A DNA stretch of 64,000 nucleotides from Streptomyces kanamyceticus. Lineage in GTDB: Bacteria; Actinomycetota; Actinomycetes; Streptomycetales; Streptomycetaceae. Below the pieces are notes generated by a model that saw nothing but the letters and a program-made list of their open reading frames with translations, was not told the DNA's origin and ran no database searches. Location of the stretch: positions 5,270,001 through 5,334,000 of the forward strand of contig NZ_CP023699.1 in the NCBI RefSeq assembly GCF_008704495.1, in the 5' to 3' direction. The stretch's first letter is position 1. Each line of letters opens with the position of its first letter. Positions 50,536 to 59,452 of the stretch are shown one piece after another. The position numbers and the translations under genes were made by a program.

Positions 50536-51276
50536 TCACCGGGTCTGGGCGTGCAGGCCGGCGGGCGTATCGCCGCGGATGATCTGCGCCGACAGCTCGG
50601 TGAGTTTCTGCTGCCGGGAGCGGGCATGGGCGCGCAGGCGCTGGAACGCCTCGTCCATGCCGACGCCGAGACGGACGGAGAGCGCTCCCTTGGCCTGCTC
50701 GATGACCAGGCGGCTGTCCAGCGCGATCTGCAGCTGGTCGAGCACCTGGTCCTTGTCGGCCAGTTGCTGTCGCAGTGCCAGGGTCGTTGCGGTGGTGTCG
50801 GACAGGGACTGGGCCAGTTGCAGGTCCCGACCGGTGGGGTAGGGCGGGCCGGCGATCAGCAGGTTCAGGGCGCCCACGGACCGATTCGGCAGGCGCAAGA
50901 TCACCGCGGCGACCGCCGTGATCCCCATCTCGCGGGCGCGCAGCGCGAAGCGTGGCCACTGGGTGGTGCCCGGTGGGCCGGTCAGTGAAGTCACCGGCAG
51001 CGGCTGCTGGTTGCGGGCGCTGTCGAAGCAGGGCCCTTCGCCCAGCTCGCTCTGTTCCTCCTCGAGGGCCAGGCACAGCTCGTCGGAGGCGGTGACGTAG
51101 ACGGTGTTGTGGCCGTCGTGACTCAAGACGGTGATGCCGGCGCACTGGACGGGCAGCAGGGTGACAGTGTGGGCGGTCAGATCGTGCAGCAGCTCCAGCG
51201 GGTCGAACTCCGTGCGGTGCTGCGTGAGGTTGAGGAGCGCCTGGGCGATGCGCACTTCGCGGTCGGTGGTGGGCAT
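50536..51276 (-). CDS. GAF-ANTAR protein 2
   Basis: A 246-aa protein, ATG 51276. GAF domain (~15-170; GEGPCFDSARNQQPLPV) and complete ANTAR domain (LDSRLVIEQAKGALSVRLG followed by GMDEAFQRLRAHARSR). Contains Cys in the GAF pocket (LPVQCAGI, ELCLAL, GPCFD). Upstream of protein 1 by ~60 bp, probably same transcript. Confidence 0.9.
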   Translation of the reverse strand: MPTTDREVRIAQALLNLTQHRTEFDPLELLHDLTAHTVTLLPVQCAGITVLSHDGHNTVYVTASDELCLALEEEQSELGEGPCFDSARNQQPLPVTSLTGPPGTTQWPRFALRAREMGITAVAAVILRLPNRSVGALNLLIAGPPYPTGRDLQLAQSLSDTTATTLALRQQLADKDQVLDQLQIALDSRLVIEQAKGALSVRLGVGMDEAFQRLRAHARSRQQKLTELSAQIIRGDTPAGLHAQTR

Positions 51277-51605
51277 ACGGCGCCTGCCGTTCGGCTGGCT
51301 TCCGTCCCCGAAGGCGGCAGGGTCCGGCTGCGTCCAGCGGCGGAAGAATGTCGGCCCAGAGAAGGCCATGTCATGCCCGCCGACAGGGATTCCGCTGCTC
51401 GCCTCTCGTCCTGGGTCGACCCATCCAAGGCCGCTACGCCGACCGGTTCCAACCGGCCCGAGCGGCCTTACGGTACGCCTCTACGCTACTCGCCTACCGG
51501 TGCGCGAAACAGCAAAAGCTGCCCCCGGTTCGTGTCCGTGCGTGCCCGTATTCGCGCGGAACATGGCTACGTTGAGGGAGCCTGCCCACGACGGTCTTGC
51601 GTCGG

Positions 51606-52004
51606 TCAGGCTGCCACTTGCGGTGGTACGGGGGCGGGCAGCGCGCTCAGGATGCCGAAGTCCATCCGCAGCCGCGGATGATGGAGCAGCTGCAGGGTCG
51701 CGCGGCGGGCGCAGATCAGGCGTAGACGTCCGTGACGCCCGCTGGTCCGGGCGCGGGCACGGTCGAGGAGCCGTACGCCGGCGAGGTCCATGAAGTCGAC
51801 GGGGCGCAGGTCGATCAGCAGGTCCGCATCGCCGGAGTAGGTAAGGGTGTCCAGGTAGTTGGTGACGCCTGGCGCGGTGTGCACATCGATTTCGCCGCAC
51901 AGGACCACCAGCGTGCCGGTTCCATGAAACGGTGCCCTCGACCCGATCGGGGGGTGTCGTTCAAGTGGAGTCGCCCCTACGCTTGACAGCGGGACACTGA
52001 CCAT
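51606..52004 (-). CDS. STAS-domain protein (anti-anti-sigma-like) lacking the phosphorylatable Ser
   Basis: A 132-aa protein, ATG 52004. The STAS fold shows TGTLVVLCGEIDVHTAPGV and LLIDLRPVDFMDLAGVRLL. In SpoIIAA-type antagonists the motif is DSSG or DSTG; here it is DLAG, so the kinase target Ser is missing, and it may act constitutively or as a non-phosphorylated scaffold. Between GAF-ANTAR genes 2 and 3. Confidence 0.8.
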   Translation of the reverse strand: MVSVPLSSVGATPLERHPPIGSRAPFHGTGTLVVLCGEIDVHTAPGVTNYLDTLTYSGDADLLIDLRPVDFMDLAGVRLLDRARARTSGRHGRLRLICARRATLQLLHHPRLRMDFGILSALPAPVPPQVAA

Positions 52005-52396
52005 TGCGCCTGGCGCTGTCCGCCGAGGGCGCACGATCTGTCCGATCGGCCCCTGGACCCCGGGCCCCAGGCGCACGCAGGGCCATCCAGGCGGCCGGAG
52101 CCACATCGCCGACTATGCAGCTCCGGCCCTCGTCCTCCCCAGCCTGTTCCACACCGGGGTGAACTCCCGCGCACCCCGGATGCCGGTGAGGGCGAGTGGT
52201 GCGGGAGCGACGGCGGTGGGGAGCCGCGCGTCCCCGTATCCGAACACGGTCGCCACTGGCCGAGGGAAGCACATCCCCGCCGGTGGCGGCTGTCTTCCAC
52301 ACCTATCCAGATTTTACGCGCCCAATGGCGAGCGGGCGCCCTCAACAGCTCTCCGGGTCAACCGAGTTGAGGCACGTGAACCCCGGTTGTGCTCTC

Positions 52397-53116
52397 TCAG
52401 TTGTCGTCCAGACGCAGTCGGCGGGCCAGCACGTCACGGGCGACGTCCAGGAGGGGCCGGTCATGGCTGAAGGCGTGTCCACGTAGTCGGATGAGGGCGT
52501 GGTCGCATCCGGTGCCCAGTTGGTCCGCGAGCATGCCGGTGGCCTGATGGACCTCGGCGAAGTAGAGACCGGGCTCGTCAAGCAGTGGGGTGTGAGGCAG
52601 CTCCGCATGGGAGGCGGTCGCGATGGTGATCTGGGCGATGGTGTCCACCAGCCCGAAGGCATCGGTCAGTTGAGCGGTGGTCATCGGGCCGGGCCGGGTG
52701 CGGTGACCGGTGAGCGCGCCGAGCGCGATGATCCCGATGCGCAAGGGGAAGGAGAACACGGCGCGTACGTCCAGTGCTTCGACGGCCCCCAGCAGACCGG
52801 GCCAGCGATCGATGGCGAACGGGGAGGTGTCCGCCACGTCGGGCAACAGCACCAGGGCCCCATGGCGGGCGGCGTCCAGGCTCGGGCCCTGGCCCTGCAC
52901 CTGCTGCAGATCCTCCAGCGCGAGGGTGCGCTCGCCGAAGGACTGCACCAGTTCGGCCGGGCTGCTGCCGGGGGCCAGGAGCAGGCCGAGACCGTCCAGG
53001 CCCAGCAATTCCGCGCAGGCCCCCAGGGGCAGCGGTGCCATACCGGCCCCGGTGTGGGCGCTGAGGGCGCGCAGGTAGTCGGCCATCACCGGATGAGTCA
53101 CCGCAGCCACCCCCAT
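52397..53116 (-). CDS. GAF-ANTAR protein 3
   Basis: A 239-aa protein; start at ATG 53116 is provisional (ATG 53086 possible). GAF-like domain with GQGPSLDAARHGALVLLPD and an ANTAR-like end VHQATGMLADQLGTGCDHAL, IRLRGHAFSHDRPLLD. The sequence is close to protein 1, suggesting duplication. Confidence 0.82.
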   Translation of the reverse strand: MGVAAVTHPVMADYLRALSAHTGAGMAPLPLGACAELLGLDGLGLLLAPGSSPAELVQSFGERTLALEDLQQVQGQGPSLDAARHGALVLLPDVADTSPFAIDRWPGLLGAVEALDVRAVFSFPLRIGIIALGALTGHRTRPGPMTTAQLTDAFGLVDTIAQITIATASHAELPHTPLLDEPGLYFAEVHQATGMLADQLGTGCDHALIRLRGHAFSHDRPLLDVARDVLARRLRLDDN

Positions 53117-53177
53117 CCCGAGGCCATACAGGCCAGCGGGCGGTCGGCCCACCGGCCAGCGCCGATGGGCCGGCGTC

Positions 53178-53921
53178 TCACTGCTCGCGCCGGGTGAGGA
53201 GCGATGCGTCAGCCGTGCCTTCCAAGACCTGACGGGCGATCTCGGTGAGCCGCGTCTGGTGATCGCGCGCATGGCGGCGCATGAGGGTGAACGCCTCCTC
53301 GACGCCGGTGTCGCGGCGGTTGGCCAGATAGCCCTTGGCCTGCTCGATGACGATGCGGCTGTCCAGGGCGGCCTGCAGTTGCGCGGTCACCGTCATGTGC
53401 TCACTCACCGCCCGTTGCTGCAGGACGCCGATGGTCGCGGTGTCGGCCAGTGCCTGCCCCAACTTCACCTGGGCGTCGCCCAGCGGTCCGGGTTGGTCGC
53501 GGAACAGGTTCAGGGCCCCGATCACCTGGTTGTGCAGCCGCAGCGGCGCCGCCACGACCGACGTGAAGCCGAGTTCCACGGCTCGCGGAGCGAACCGGGG
53601 CCAGCGCATCTGGGCCGCCGGCGTTGCCAGGAGCACGTCGGAGACCTGTCTCTTACTCCGGAAGCAGTCTCGACAGGGACCCTCGTCCCACTCGATGCTG
53701 GCCAGTTCCAGCCTGCGGGTGCGCTCGTCCGAGGCCGCGGCGTCCACCAACTGGCCGCCAGGAGTGGCGAGCAGTACCCCGGCCGCCGCCACATCCAACA
53801 GTTCGACACAGTGCTCGGCGAGTGAATGCAGGAATCCGATGACGTCGAAGTCCTGGACCAAGGTGTCGGCGAGGTCAACGAATGCCGCGGCCAACCTCTC
53901 CTCACGCGGCAGTTCAGGCAT
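53178..53921 (-). CDS. GAF-ANTAR protein 4
   Basis: A 247-aa protein, ATG 53921. GAF domain (~20-170; WDEGPCRDCFRSKRQVSDVL, with a CxxC-like pair) and strong ANTAR domain (LDSRIVIEQAKGYLANRRD, VEEAFTLMRRHARDHQTRLT). The sequence is close to protein 2. It is the most upstream gene of the cluster. Confidence 0.9.
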   Translation of the reverse strand: MPELPREERLAAAFVDLADTLVQDFDVIGFLHSLAEHCVELLDVAAAGVLLATPGGQLVDAAASDERTRRLELASIEWDEGPCRDCFRSKRQVSDVLLATPAAQMRWPRFAPRAVELGFTSVVAAPLRLHNQVIGALNLFRDQPGPLGDAQVKLGQALADTATIGVLQQRAVSEHMTVTAQLQAALDSRIVIEQAKGYLANRRDTGVEEAFTLMRRHARDHQTRLTEIARQVLEGTADASLLTRREQ

Positions 53922-54056
53922 GCCCCACCACCTCCAAGAGTGATCCGGGGATACCTTCCCACAGGGTGCCGTCTCCTGCTGTTACCCAGTGTCGTCCTGT
54001 CGACGCTACGTGACCAGGGCGCGTCCGAGATGCTGCCCGAACCGGACGGGAGACAG

Positions 54057-54121
54057 CCTCTGACCTGCTGTGCGGCGTCCGGGTCGGCTTCGGTCGGCGC
54101 GGGCGCCGCTGCGTTTTCCGG
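54057..54121 (-). pseudogene. Fossil 3' end of an integrase and attP arm
   Basis: On the minus strand it reads ENAAAPAPTEADPDAAQQV, matching the element's integrase C-terminus ENGAASEPTKVDPNAA, with the stop codon changed to CAG; DNA similarity continues through CAGGTCAGAGG as at attL. Nothing else of an integrase remains. It abuts the stop codon of the next upstream gene. Confidence 0.7.
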
Positions 54122-56236
54122 TCATTCCCGGTGCAGGGCGTAGGCGATGCCGTCGTCGACGGCGGTCTCCAGGCCCCTGCGGTGGCCCGTCTCGTACGGT
54201 GCGTCGCCCAAGGTCTCGCGGAGTCGTCCTTCGCAGGCGTGACGGGCCGTGAGGAACTCCTTCACCGCCGCTCGGTCCCTGCCGATGGAGTGCCAGAGCT
54301 TGTCGGCGGTGCCCAGCAGCGTGGCGGCTCGCTCCGGGGCGGACGCGGCGACGGACGTGGCCAGGGTGTCGAGGTTGACCGCGGCCCCGAACGTGTCGTG
54401 CAGCTGCCACTTGAGGGCCAGGGAGTCGCGGGCGTGCCGGGCGGCCTCCTCCGTATCGCCTTTGACCAGCGCGGCCATGGCCAGGAAGTAGAGGGCGTAG
54501 GCACGCAGCCACAGGTCGCCGTGGCGCTCGCTCTCCTCGCGCATGGCGTCGGCCACCGTCGCGGCCTGGGCGATCTCGCCCAACTGGAGATGGGCGAACG
54601 ACGTGATGCCAAGGGTCAGGAGCCGGACGGCGAGGGGGCCGCCCTGAGTCGGGGGGCCGTCTTGGGCCGGCGGGCCGGATGTCGCCGGAGGGCCGGATGT
54701 CGCCGGGCCGCAGACGGCGAGGGTCTGCGCCGGGTGGCCGGTCATCACCAGTCGCGTACCCCGGACGTAGCGCACGGCGTCGGTCGCCGCCCGGTCGGCA
54801 AGGCGGTCCGCCAGGGGTGACGACCTGCTCTCCAGCTCGGCGGACACCTCGAAGTCGCCCTGCATGTTGGCCACATGGCCGCGGGCCCACAACGCCCGGA
54901 ACAGCTCTGGGCCAGGGGGCCCTCCCCGTTCTTCGGCGAGGGCCCGCTCCAGGTAGCCGCGCCCCTCGTGCAGGAAGCCGCACCCGGTCCAGAAGAACCA
55001 CAGATCGCTCGCCATCTCCAGCGCGGGGAGCGGGTCCTGGTCGGCCAGGCAGCCTTCGAGCGCCGCACGCAGGTTGCCGTGTTCGGCGGTGAGGAGCTCG
55101 TACCAGGCGACTTGCCCGGGTCCGACCCACTCGCGGTCACCGGTGCGGGCGAGTCGGCGGTAGTGGTCCCGGTGGCGTCGGCTCAGCCGCTGCTCCTCGC
55201 CGATCCCGGCCAGCCAGTCCTGGCCGTATTCGCGGATCGTGTCCAGCATCGAATAGCGGGGCCCGCGGGGGGTGTCGGTGCGCTGGATGACGGACTGGTC
55301 CACGAGGCGGTCGAGCAGGCCGGGTACCCGTCGGCTACTGAGCGGGTCGCCCGCGCAGACCAGCTGCGCCACCTCCTGCTCGATGCCGCCGACGAACACC
55401 GAGAGGCGTGCCCACAGCAGCCGTTCCAGCGGGGTGCACAGCTCGTGGCTCCAGCCGATCGCGGTGCGCAGTGCCTGGTGTCGTGCGTCGCCCTCGCCGC
55501 TCCTGCCGAACGTGCCGTCCCGCGCGGTCAGCAGCTCGAAGCGGGTGTGCAGGCGCCGGTTGAGCTCGGCAAGGGACATCTCGGGCAGCCGGGCCGCGGC
55601 CAGCTCGATGGCCAGCGGGATGCCCTCCAGACGTGCGCAGATCTCGGCGATCGCCGCACCGTCCCGCTCCGCGAGGGCCACCGGGGGAGTGGCTTCGGCG
55701 GCGCGCTGTGTGAACAGCACCGCCGCATGTGGGTGGACAGGCAGCGGGTGGACAGGCACCACCCGCTCGCCCCGGGCCCGAAGAGGGGTGCGGCTGGTGG
55801 CCAGGACGTGCACCCCGGGGGCCGCGGCCAGCAGCGTCTCGACGAAGTCCGCACAGCCGGTGGCGATGTGTTCGCAGCAGTCCAGGACCAACAGCAGCCG
55901 TTTGTCCGCCAGCCAGTCGGCCACCACCGCGACCGCGGGCCGAGTGGACTGGTCGGCCAGCCTGAGTGCCTCATAGACGGCGAGCGCGATCGACTCCGCC
56001 CCCGTGAGGGGGTAGAGCTCGACCAGCCACACCCCGTCGGGGAAGGCGGGCCGCACCTCGGCTCCGGCACGTCTGGCCAGACGGGTCTTTCCCACCCCGC
56101 CCGTACCGGTCAGTGTCACCAGCCGAGCGTCGGCCACCAGGTCCGTCAGGGCGCTCAGTTCGCTCGCGCGCCCGACGAAACTCGTCGCTTCGGCCGACAG
56201 GTTTCCCGCCGCCCCCACCTGCCAGGAGCTTGCCAT
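54122..56236 (-). CDS. NB-ARC/STAND-type ATPase regulator lacking an effector domain
   Basis: A 704-aa protein, ATG 56236 after GGGGAG. STAND ATPase (residues ~20-300: FVGRASELSAL, Walker A TGTGGVGKTRLARR, LLLVLDCCEHI, LATSRTPL) followed by winged-helix and TPR-like repeats (~330-690). Homologous regulators usually end with a LuxR or begin with a SARP DNA-binding domain; neither is present. The C-terminus stops directly at the fossil integrase sequence. Divergent from the SpoIIE-type phosphatase. Confidence 0.85.
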   Translation of the reverse strand: MASSWQVGAAGNLSAEATSFVGRASELSALTDLVADARLVTLTGTGGVGKTRLARRAGAEVRPAFPDGVWLVELYPLTGAESIALAVYEALRLADQSTRPAVAVVADWLADKRLLLVLDCCEHIATGCADFVETLLAAAPGVHVLATSRTPLRARGERVVPVHPLPVHPHAAVLFTQRAAEATPPVALAERDGAAIAEICARLEGIPLAIELAAARLPEMSLAELNRRLHTRFELLTARDGTFGRSGEGDARHQALRTAIGWSHELCTPLERLLWARLSVFVGGIEQEVAQLVCAGDPLSSRRVPGLLDRLVDQSVIQRTDTPRGPRYSMLDTIREYGQDWLAGIGEEQRLSRRHRDHYRRLARTGDREWVGPGQVAWYELLTAEHGNLRAALEGCLADQDPLPALEMASDLWFFWTGCGFLHEGRGYLERALAEERGGPPGPELFRALWARGHVANMQGDFEVSAELESRSSPLADRLADRAATDAVRYVRGTRLVMTGHPAQTLAVCGPATSGPPATSGPPAQDGPPTQGGPLAVRLLTLGITSFAHLQLGEIAQAATVADAMREESERHGDLWLRAYALYFLAMAALVKGDTEEAARHARDSLALKWQLHDTFGAAVNLDTLATSVAASAPERAATLLGTADKLWHSIGRDRAAVKEFLTARHACEGRLRETLGDAPYETGHRRGLETAVDDGIAYALHRE

Positions 56237-56500
56237 GGTGCACTTCTCCCCTCCGGCGCTCCGGCCACCGGGCGCCGCCTGCCCGGAGTCTGCCCCGCCC
56301 GCATCGCCTCGGGCCCCAGATGCCATGAGCTGCCCGCCCGTCCCCGCAGGACGATCGCAGGGCCACACCACTGCGACACCACTGCGACACCCCCGGCCAA
56401 CTTCCTTCCTCATTCGATCAACCGGCGGCGGCCGCACATGCGGTGCGGCATATTTGCCGTCCTCCGTCACACCATGCAGAGGTGAGGAAGAGGGCTGCTC

Positions 56501-57649
56501 ATGGCCGTCGGCGCATGGTGGCGGGGATTGAGGGCGCGCGAGCGGCGCCATCGGGTCCGGCTGGCACTGGCGCTGGGGGCCACCACCTTCCTCGCCATGC
56601 TCACCCCGGTGACCAGCAGCTGGTCACCGGGGATCGGTGGGCTGCTCATCGGGCTCCTGCTGGCCTGCAACCAGCTGGACAGGCGACATACGGCGGCGGT
56701 CGCCGCCTGGTCGCTGCTGCTCGTACTCGCGGCGGCGACCGCAGGGAAGCTCGTGACGACGCCGGGCTTCGCGGTGGAACTCCTGGTACTCCTCGCGGGC
56801 AGCGCGCTCGCCGTCCACAACGCCGCCCGCCGCACGACCATGACCACCGCGCTGGCCCGCGCGGCGAAGGTGGCCCACGCGTCCCAGAGCGCCATCCTGC
56901 GCCCGGTGTCGGCGCGGCTCGGCGGCGTCAGCGTGTGCACCCGGCACCACTGCCCCGTACCGGGGGCCTCGGTGGGCGGGGACCTGTACGACGTCGTGCA
57001 CACTCCGTACGGAGTACGGCTGTTCATCGGAGACGTGCGCGGCCACAGTCTGGACGCCCTGGGGACCACCGCGGTCGCCATCCGGACCTTCCGGGACCTG
57101 GCCTATCTCACGCCCTGCCTCGCCGACCTGGCCACCGCCCTGGACGCTCGGCTCGCCCCGGACCTGGGGCCCGAGGACTTCGTCACCGCCATCCTCGCCG
57201 AACTGGCCCCTCACGAGGTCCGCCTCGTCAACTGCGGCCACCCATCGCCCGTACGGGTGGGGAAGCAGGTGAGGCTCCTCGAACCTCCCGAGCCCGCGCT
57301 CCCTCTGGGCCTGCACCCCACACCCCGACCGCACCGCGTCTACCTGCAGCCCGACGACCGGCTGCTGTTCTACACCGACGGCCTGAGCGAGGCCCGCGAC
57401 GCCGACGGCGCCGAGTTCCCCCTGCTCGAACGGGTCGGCGACGCGCTGGCCGAGCCCCTCCCCGCCGACGCGCTCGACGCTCTGTACGGCATGGTGACCG
57501 CGCACACGGGCGGCCCACTCGCCGACGACCTCGCCCTCGTCCTGTGCCAGCCGGTCAGCGGACTCCCTCGACACCACGCGAGCTCAGCTGACCCCAACCC
57601 GGCGAGCTGTACGAACCCCCCTCCAGGACTCCTGGGTCCTTCGGCCTGA
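56501..57649 (+). CDS. Membrane SpoIIE/PP2C-type phosphatase
   Basis: A 382-aa protein with three or four N-terminal helices (~20-105) and a SpoIIE/RsbU-type phosphatase domain (~130-345): GGDLYDVV, IGDVRGHSLDA, EDFVTAILAEL, LLFYTDGLSEARD and LADDLALVL. It dephosphorylates STAS-type antagonists in partner-switching systems. The neighbouring STAS protein lacks the phosphosite, so the true partner may be elsewhere. Confidence 0.9.
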   Translation: MAVGAWWRGLRARERRHRVRLALALGATTFLAMLTPVTSSWSPGIGGLLIGLLLACNQLDRRHTAAVAAWSLLLVLAAATAGKLVTTPGFAVELLVLLAGSALAVHNAARRTTMTTALARAAKVAHASQSAILRPVSARLGGVSVCTRHHCPVPGASVGGDLYDVVHTPYGVRLFIGDVRGHSLDALGTTAVAIRTFRDLAYLTPCLADLATALDARLAPDLGPEDFVTAILAELAPHEVRLVNCGHPSPVRVGKQVRLLEPPEPALPLGLHPTPRPHRVYLQPDDRLLFYTDGLSEARDADGAEFPLLERVGDALAEPLPADALDALYGMVTAHTGGPLADDLALVLCQPVSGLPRHHASSADPNPASCTNPPPGLLGPSA

Positions 57650-57678
57650 CACACGGGAATGCGAATGGTGTTCGCCTG

Positions 57679-57715
57679 TTGCGCACACCGTGCGCTGTGC
57701 GTACAGTGTGCGCAA
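57679..57715 (+). promoter_or_regulatory. MFS promoter overlapped by a perfect palindrome
   Basis: Promoter TTGCGC (57679-57684), 17 bp, TACAGT (57702-57707). The inverted repeat TTGCGCACAC (57679-57688) / GTGTGCGCAA (57706-57715) covers both hexamers, as expected for a TetR/MarR-type repressor site that blocks RNA polymerase. No such regulator is adjacent. Confidence 0.75.
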
Positions 57716-57769
57716 CGAGAGCACGCCGTACGCAGCGGGTGTGCCGTCTAGGTCTTGAGGGGTCCCACG

Positions 57770-59299
57770 ATGGAAGAGCGCCGTCATCCGCGCCGCTGGC
57801 TCATCCTGATCGTGCTCTGCCTGAGCACGCTGGTCCTGGTCATCGACAACATGGTCCTGACCGTCTCGGTCCCGCCGATCGCCGAGGACCTGGGCGCGGA
57901 CGCGCAGGACATCCAGTGGATCATCGAGTCGTACATCCTGGTCTTCGCCGGTCTCCTGCTCACCGCGGGAAGCCTCTCCGACCGGTTCGGGCGGCGCCGG
58001 GTCATGATCGTGGGGCTGGCGCTCTTCGGGGCGGCCTCGCTGCTCGCCACCGTCGCCCAGAACCCCGAACAGCTCATCGCGGGGCGGGTGTTGATGGGTG
58101 TCGGCGGTGCCCTGATCATGCCGAGCACGCTGTCGATCCTGATCACCGTCTTCGACGACGAGGAGCGCCGCAAGGCGATCGGCGCCTGGAGCGCGGTGGC
58201 CGTCGTCGGCCTCGTCGGCGGGCCCGTGCTCGGCGGGGTCCTCATCGCCCACTTCTGGTGGGGCGCGGTCTTCCTGATGAACGTCCCGATCGCACTCGTC
58301 GCCATCGTCGCCGCGCTCGTCCTGATGCCCGAGTCCAAGGGCCCCGCCCGCAAGGCCGACCCCCTTGGCATGGTCCTCTCGATGGTCGGCATGACCGCTC
58401 TGGTGTGGACGATCATCGAGTCCGCCGAGGTCGGGCTCGGTGACGTGAGTACGCAGCTCTCGCTCGGTGTCGCCGTCGTCGCCCTGGTCGCCTTCGGCAT
58501 CTGGGAGGTCCGCACCGACTCGCCGATGGTCCCGCTCGCCCTCTTCCGCGACCGCGTCTTCAGCGGCGCGAGCTTCTCCCTCGTCCTGCTGACCTTCGCC
58601 AACGGCGGCCTGATGCTGGTCCTCACCCAGTACCTGCAGTTCGTACTCGGCTACTCGCCCTCCAAGACCGGCATCGCCTTCGCCCCGATGGCCGTCGCCA
58701 CGCTGGTCTTCAACGGTCTCGGCGCCACCCTCGGCAACAAGATCGGCAACCGCGCCATGACCGCCGTCGGCCTCACCGTCATCGCCGCCGGGTTCGGCGC
58801 GCTGGCCTCCCTGCCCTCGGACGCCGGGTTCGGGATGCTCGCCTCGGCCATGGTCCTGATCGGCATCGGCGGCGGACTCGCGATGCCCGCGGCGACCGCC
58901 GCCCTGATGAGCGCGGTCCCCGCCGAGCACGCCGGGGTCGGCTCCGCCCTCAACGACACGGTCCAGCAGACCGGCGCGGCCCTCGGTGTCGCCGTACTCG
59001 GCACGGTCCTCTCCCACACCTACACCGGCTCGATGCCCGAATCGGCCCCCACCGCCGCGAGCCACTCCGTCTCCGACGCGCTCGCCCTGGCCGGTCGGAC
59101 CGGCGACGGCTCCCTCGCCACCGCGGCGCGCGAGGCCTTCACCGACGCGATGTCCGCCGCCTTCTGGGCCGGTGCGGCGGGTGTCCTGGCCGCGGCGGTC
59201 CTCGCCCTGGTCCTCATCCGGGACCGCAAGACCCCTGTGGGTGACGGGGAGCGGGCCGAGGAAGCCACCCGCAGTGGTGAACTGACGACGGCGGCCTGA
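57770..59299 (+). CDS. MFS drug:H+ antiporter (DHA2, 14-helix type)
   Basis: A 509-aa transporter, ATG 57770 with GAGGGG upstream. Motifs: VIDNMVLTVSVPPIAEDLGA (helix 1), SLSDRFGRRRVMI (motif A), and motif C-like GLVGGPVLGGVLI. 14 helices are predicted from hydrophobicity. It exports a drug or secondary metabolite. The palindromic operator in the promoter suggests induction by its substrate. Confidence 0.92.
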   Translation: MEERRHPRRWLILIVLCLSTLVLVIDNMVLTVSVPPIAEDLGADAQDIQWIIESYILVFAGLLLTAGSLSDRFGRRRVMIVGLALFGAASLLATVAQNPEQLIAGRVLMGVGGALIMPSTLSILITVFDDEERRKAIGAWSAVAVVGLVGGPVLGGVLIAHFWWGAVFLMNVPIALVAIVAALVLMPESKGPARKADPLGMVLSMVGMTALVWTIIESAEVGLGDVSTQLSLGVAVVALVAFGIWEVRTDSPMVPLALFRDRVFSGASFSLVLLTFANGGLMLVLTQYLQFVLGYSPSKTGIAFAPMAVATLVFNGLGATLGNKIGNRAMTAVGLTVIAAGFGALASLPSDAGFGMLASAMVLIGIGGGLAMPAATAALMSAVPAEHAGVGSALNDTVQQTGAALGVAVLGTVLSHTYTGSMPESAPTAASHSVSDALALAGRTGDGSLATAAREAFTDAMSAAFWAGAAGVLAAAVLALVLIRDRKTPVGDGERAEEATRSGELTTAA

Positions 59300-59327
59300 C
59301 CGCTCCCCAGGGGGTGTACGGCCCCCA

Positions 59328-59359
59328 GCGCCCCGCTCGGCTTCGGCCCGGCGGGGCGC
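59328..59359 (+). terminator. MFS gene terminator
   Basis: GCGCCCCGC (59328-59336) / GCGGGGCGC (59351-59359), perfect 9-bp stem, 29 bp after the stop codon. Confidence 0.75.
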
Positions 59360-59384
59360 CGTGGTGTTGACTGGCCGACTTCCG

Positions 59385-59444
59385 CCACGAGTACACGAGC
59401 CACGAGTACACGAGCCACGAGTACACGAGCCACGAGTACAGGAG
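59385..59444 (+). repeat. Four tandem 15-bp repeats supplying the downstream ribosome binding site
   Basis: Units CCACGAGTACACGAG start at 59385, 59400, 59415 and 59430. The fourth ends CAGGAG instead of CACGAG, and that GGAG is the only Shine-Dalgarno for the glycosyltransferase start at 59453. Confidence 0.85.
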
Positions 59445-59452
59445 TGATCGCC

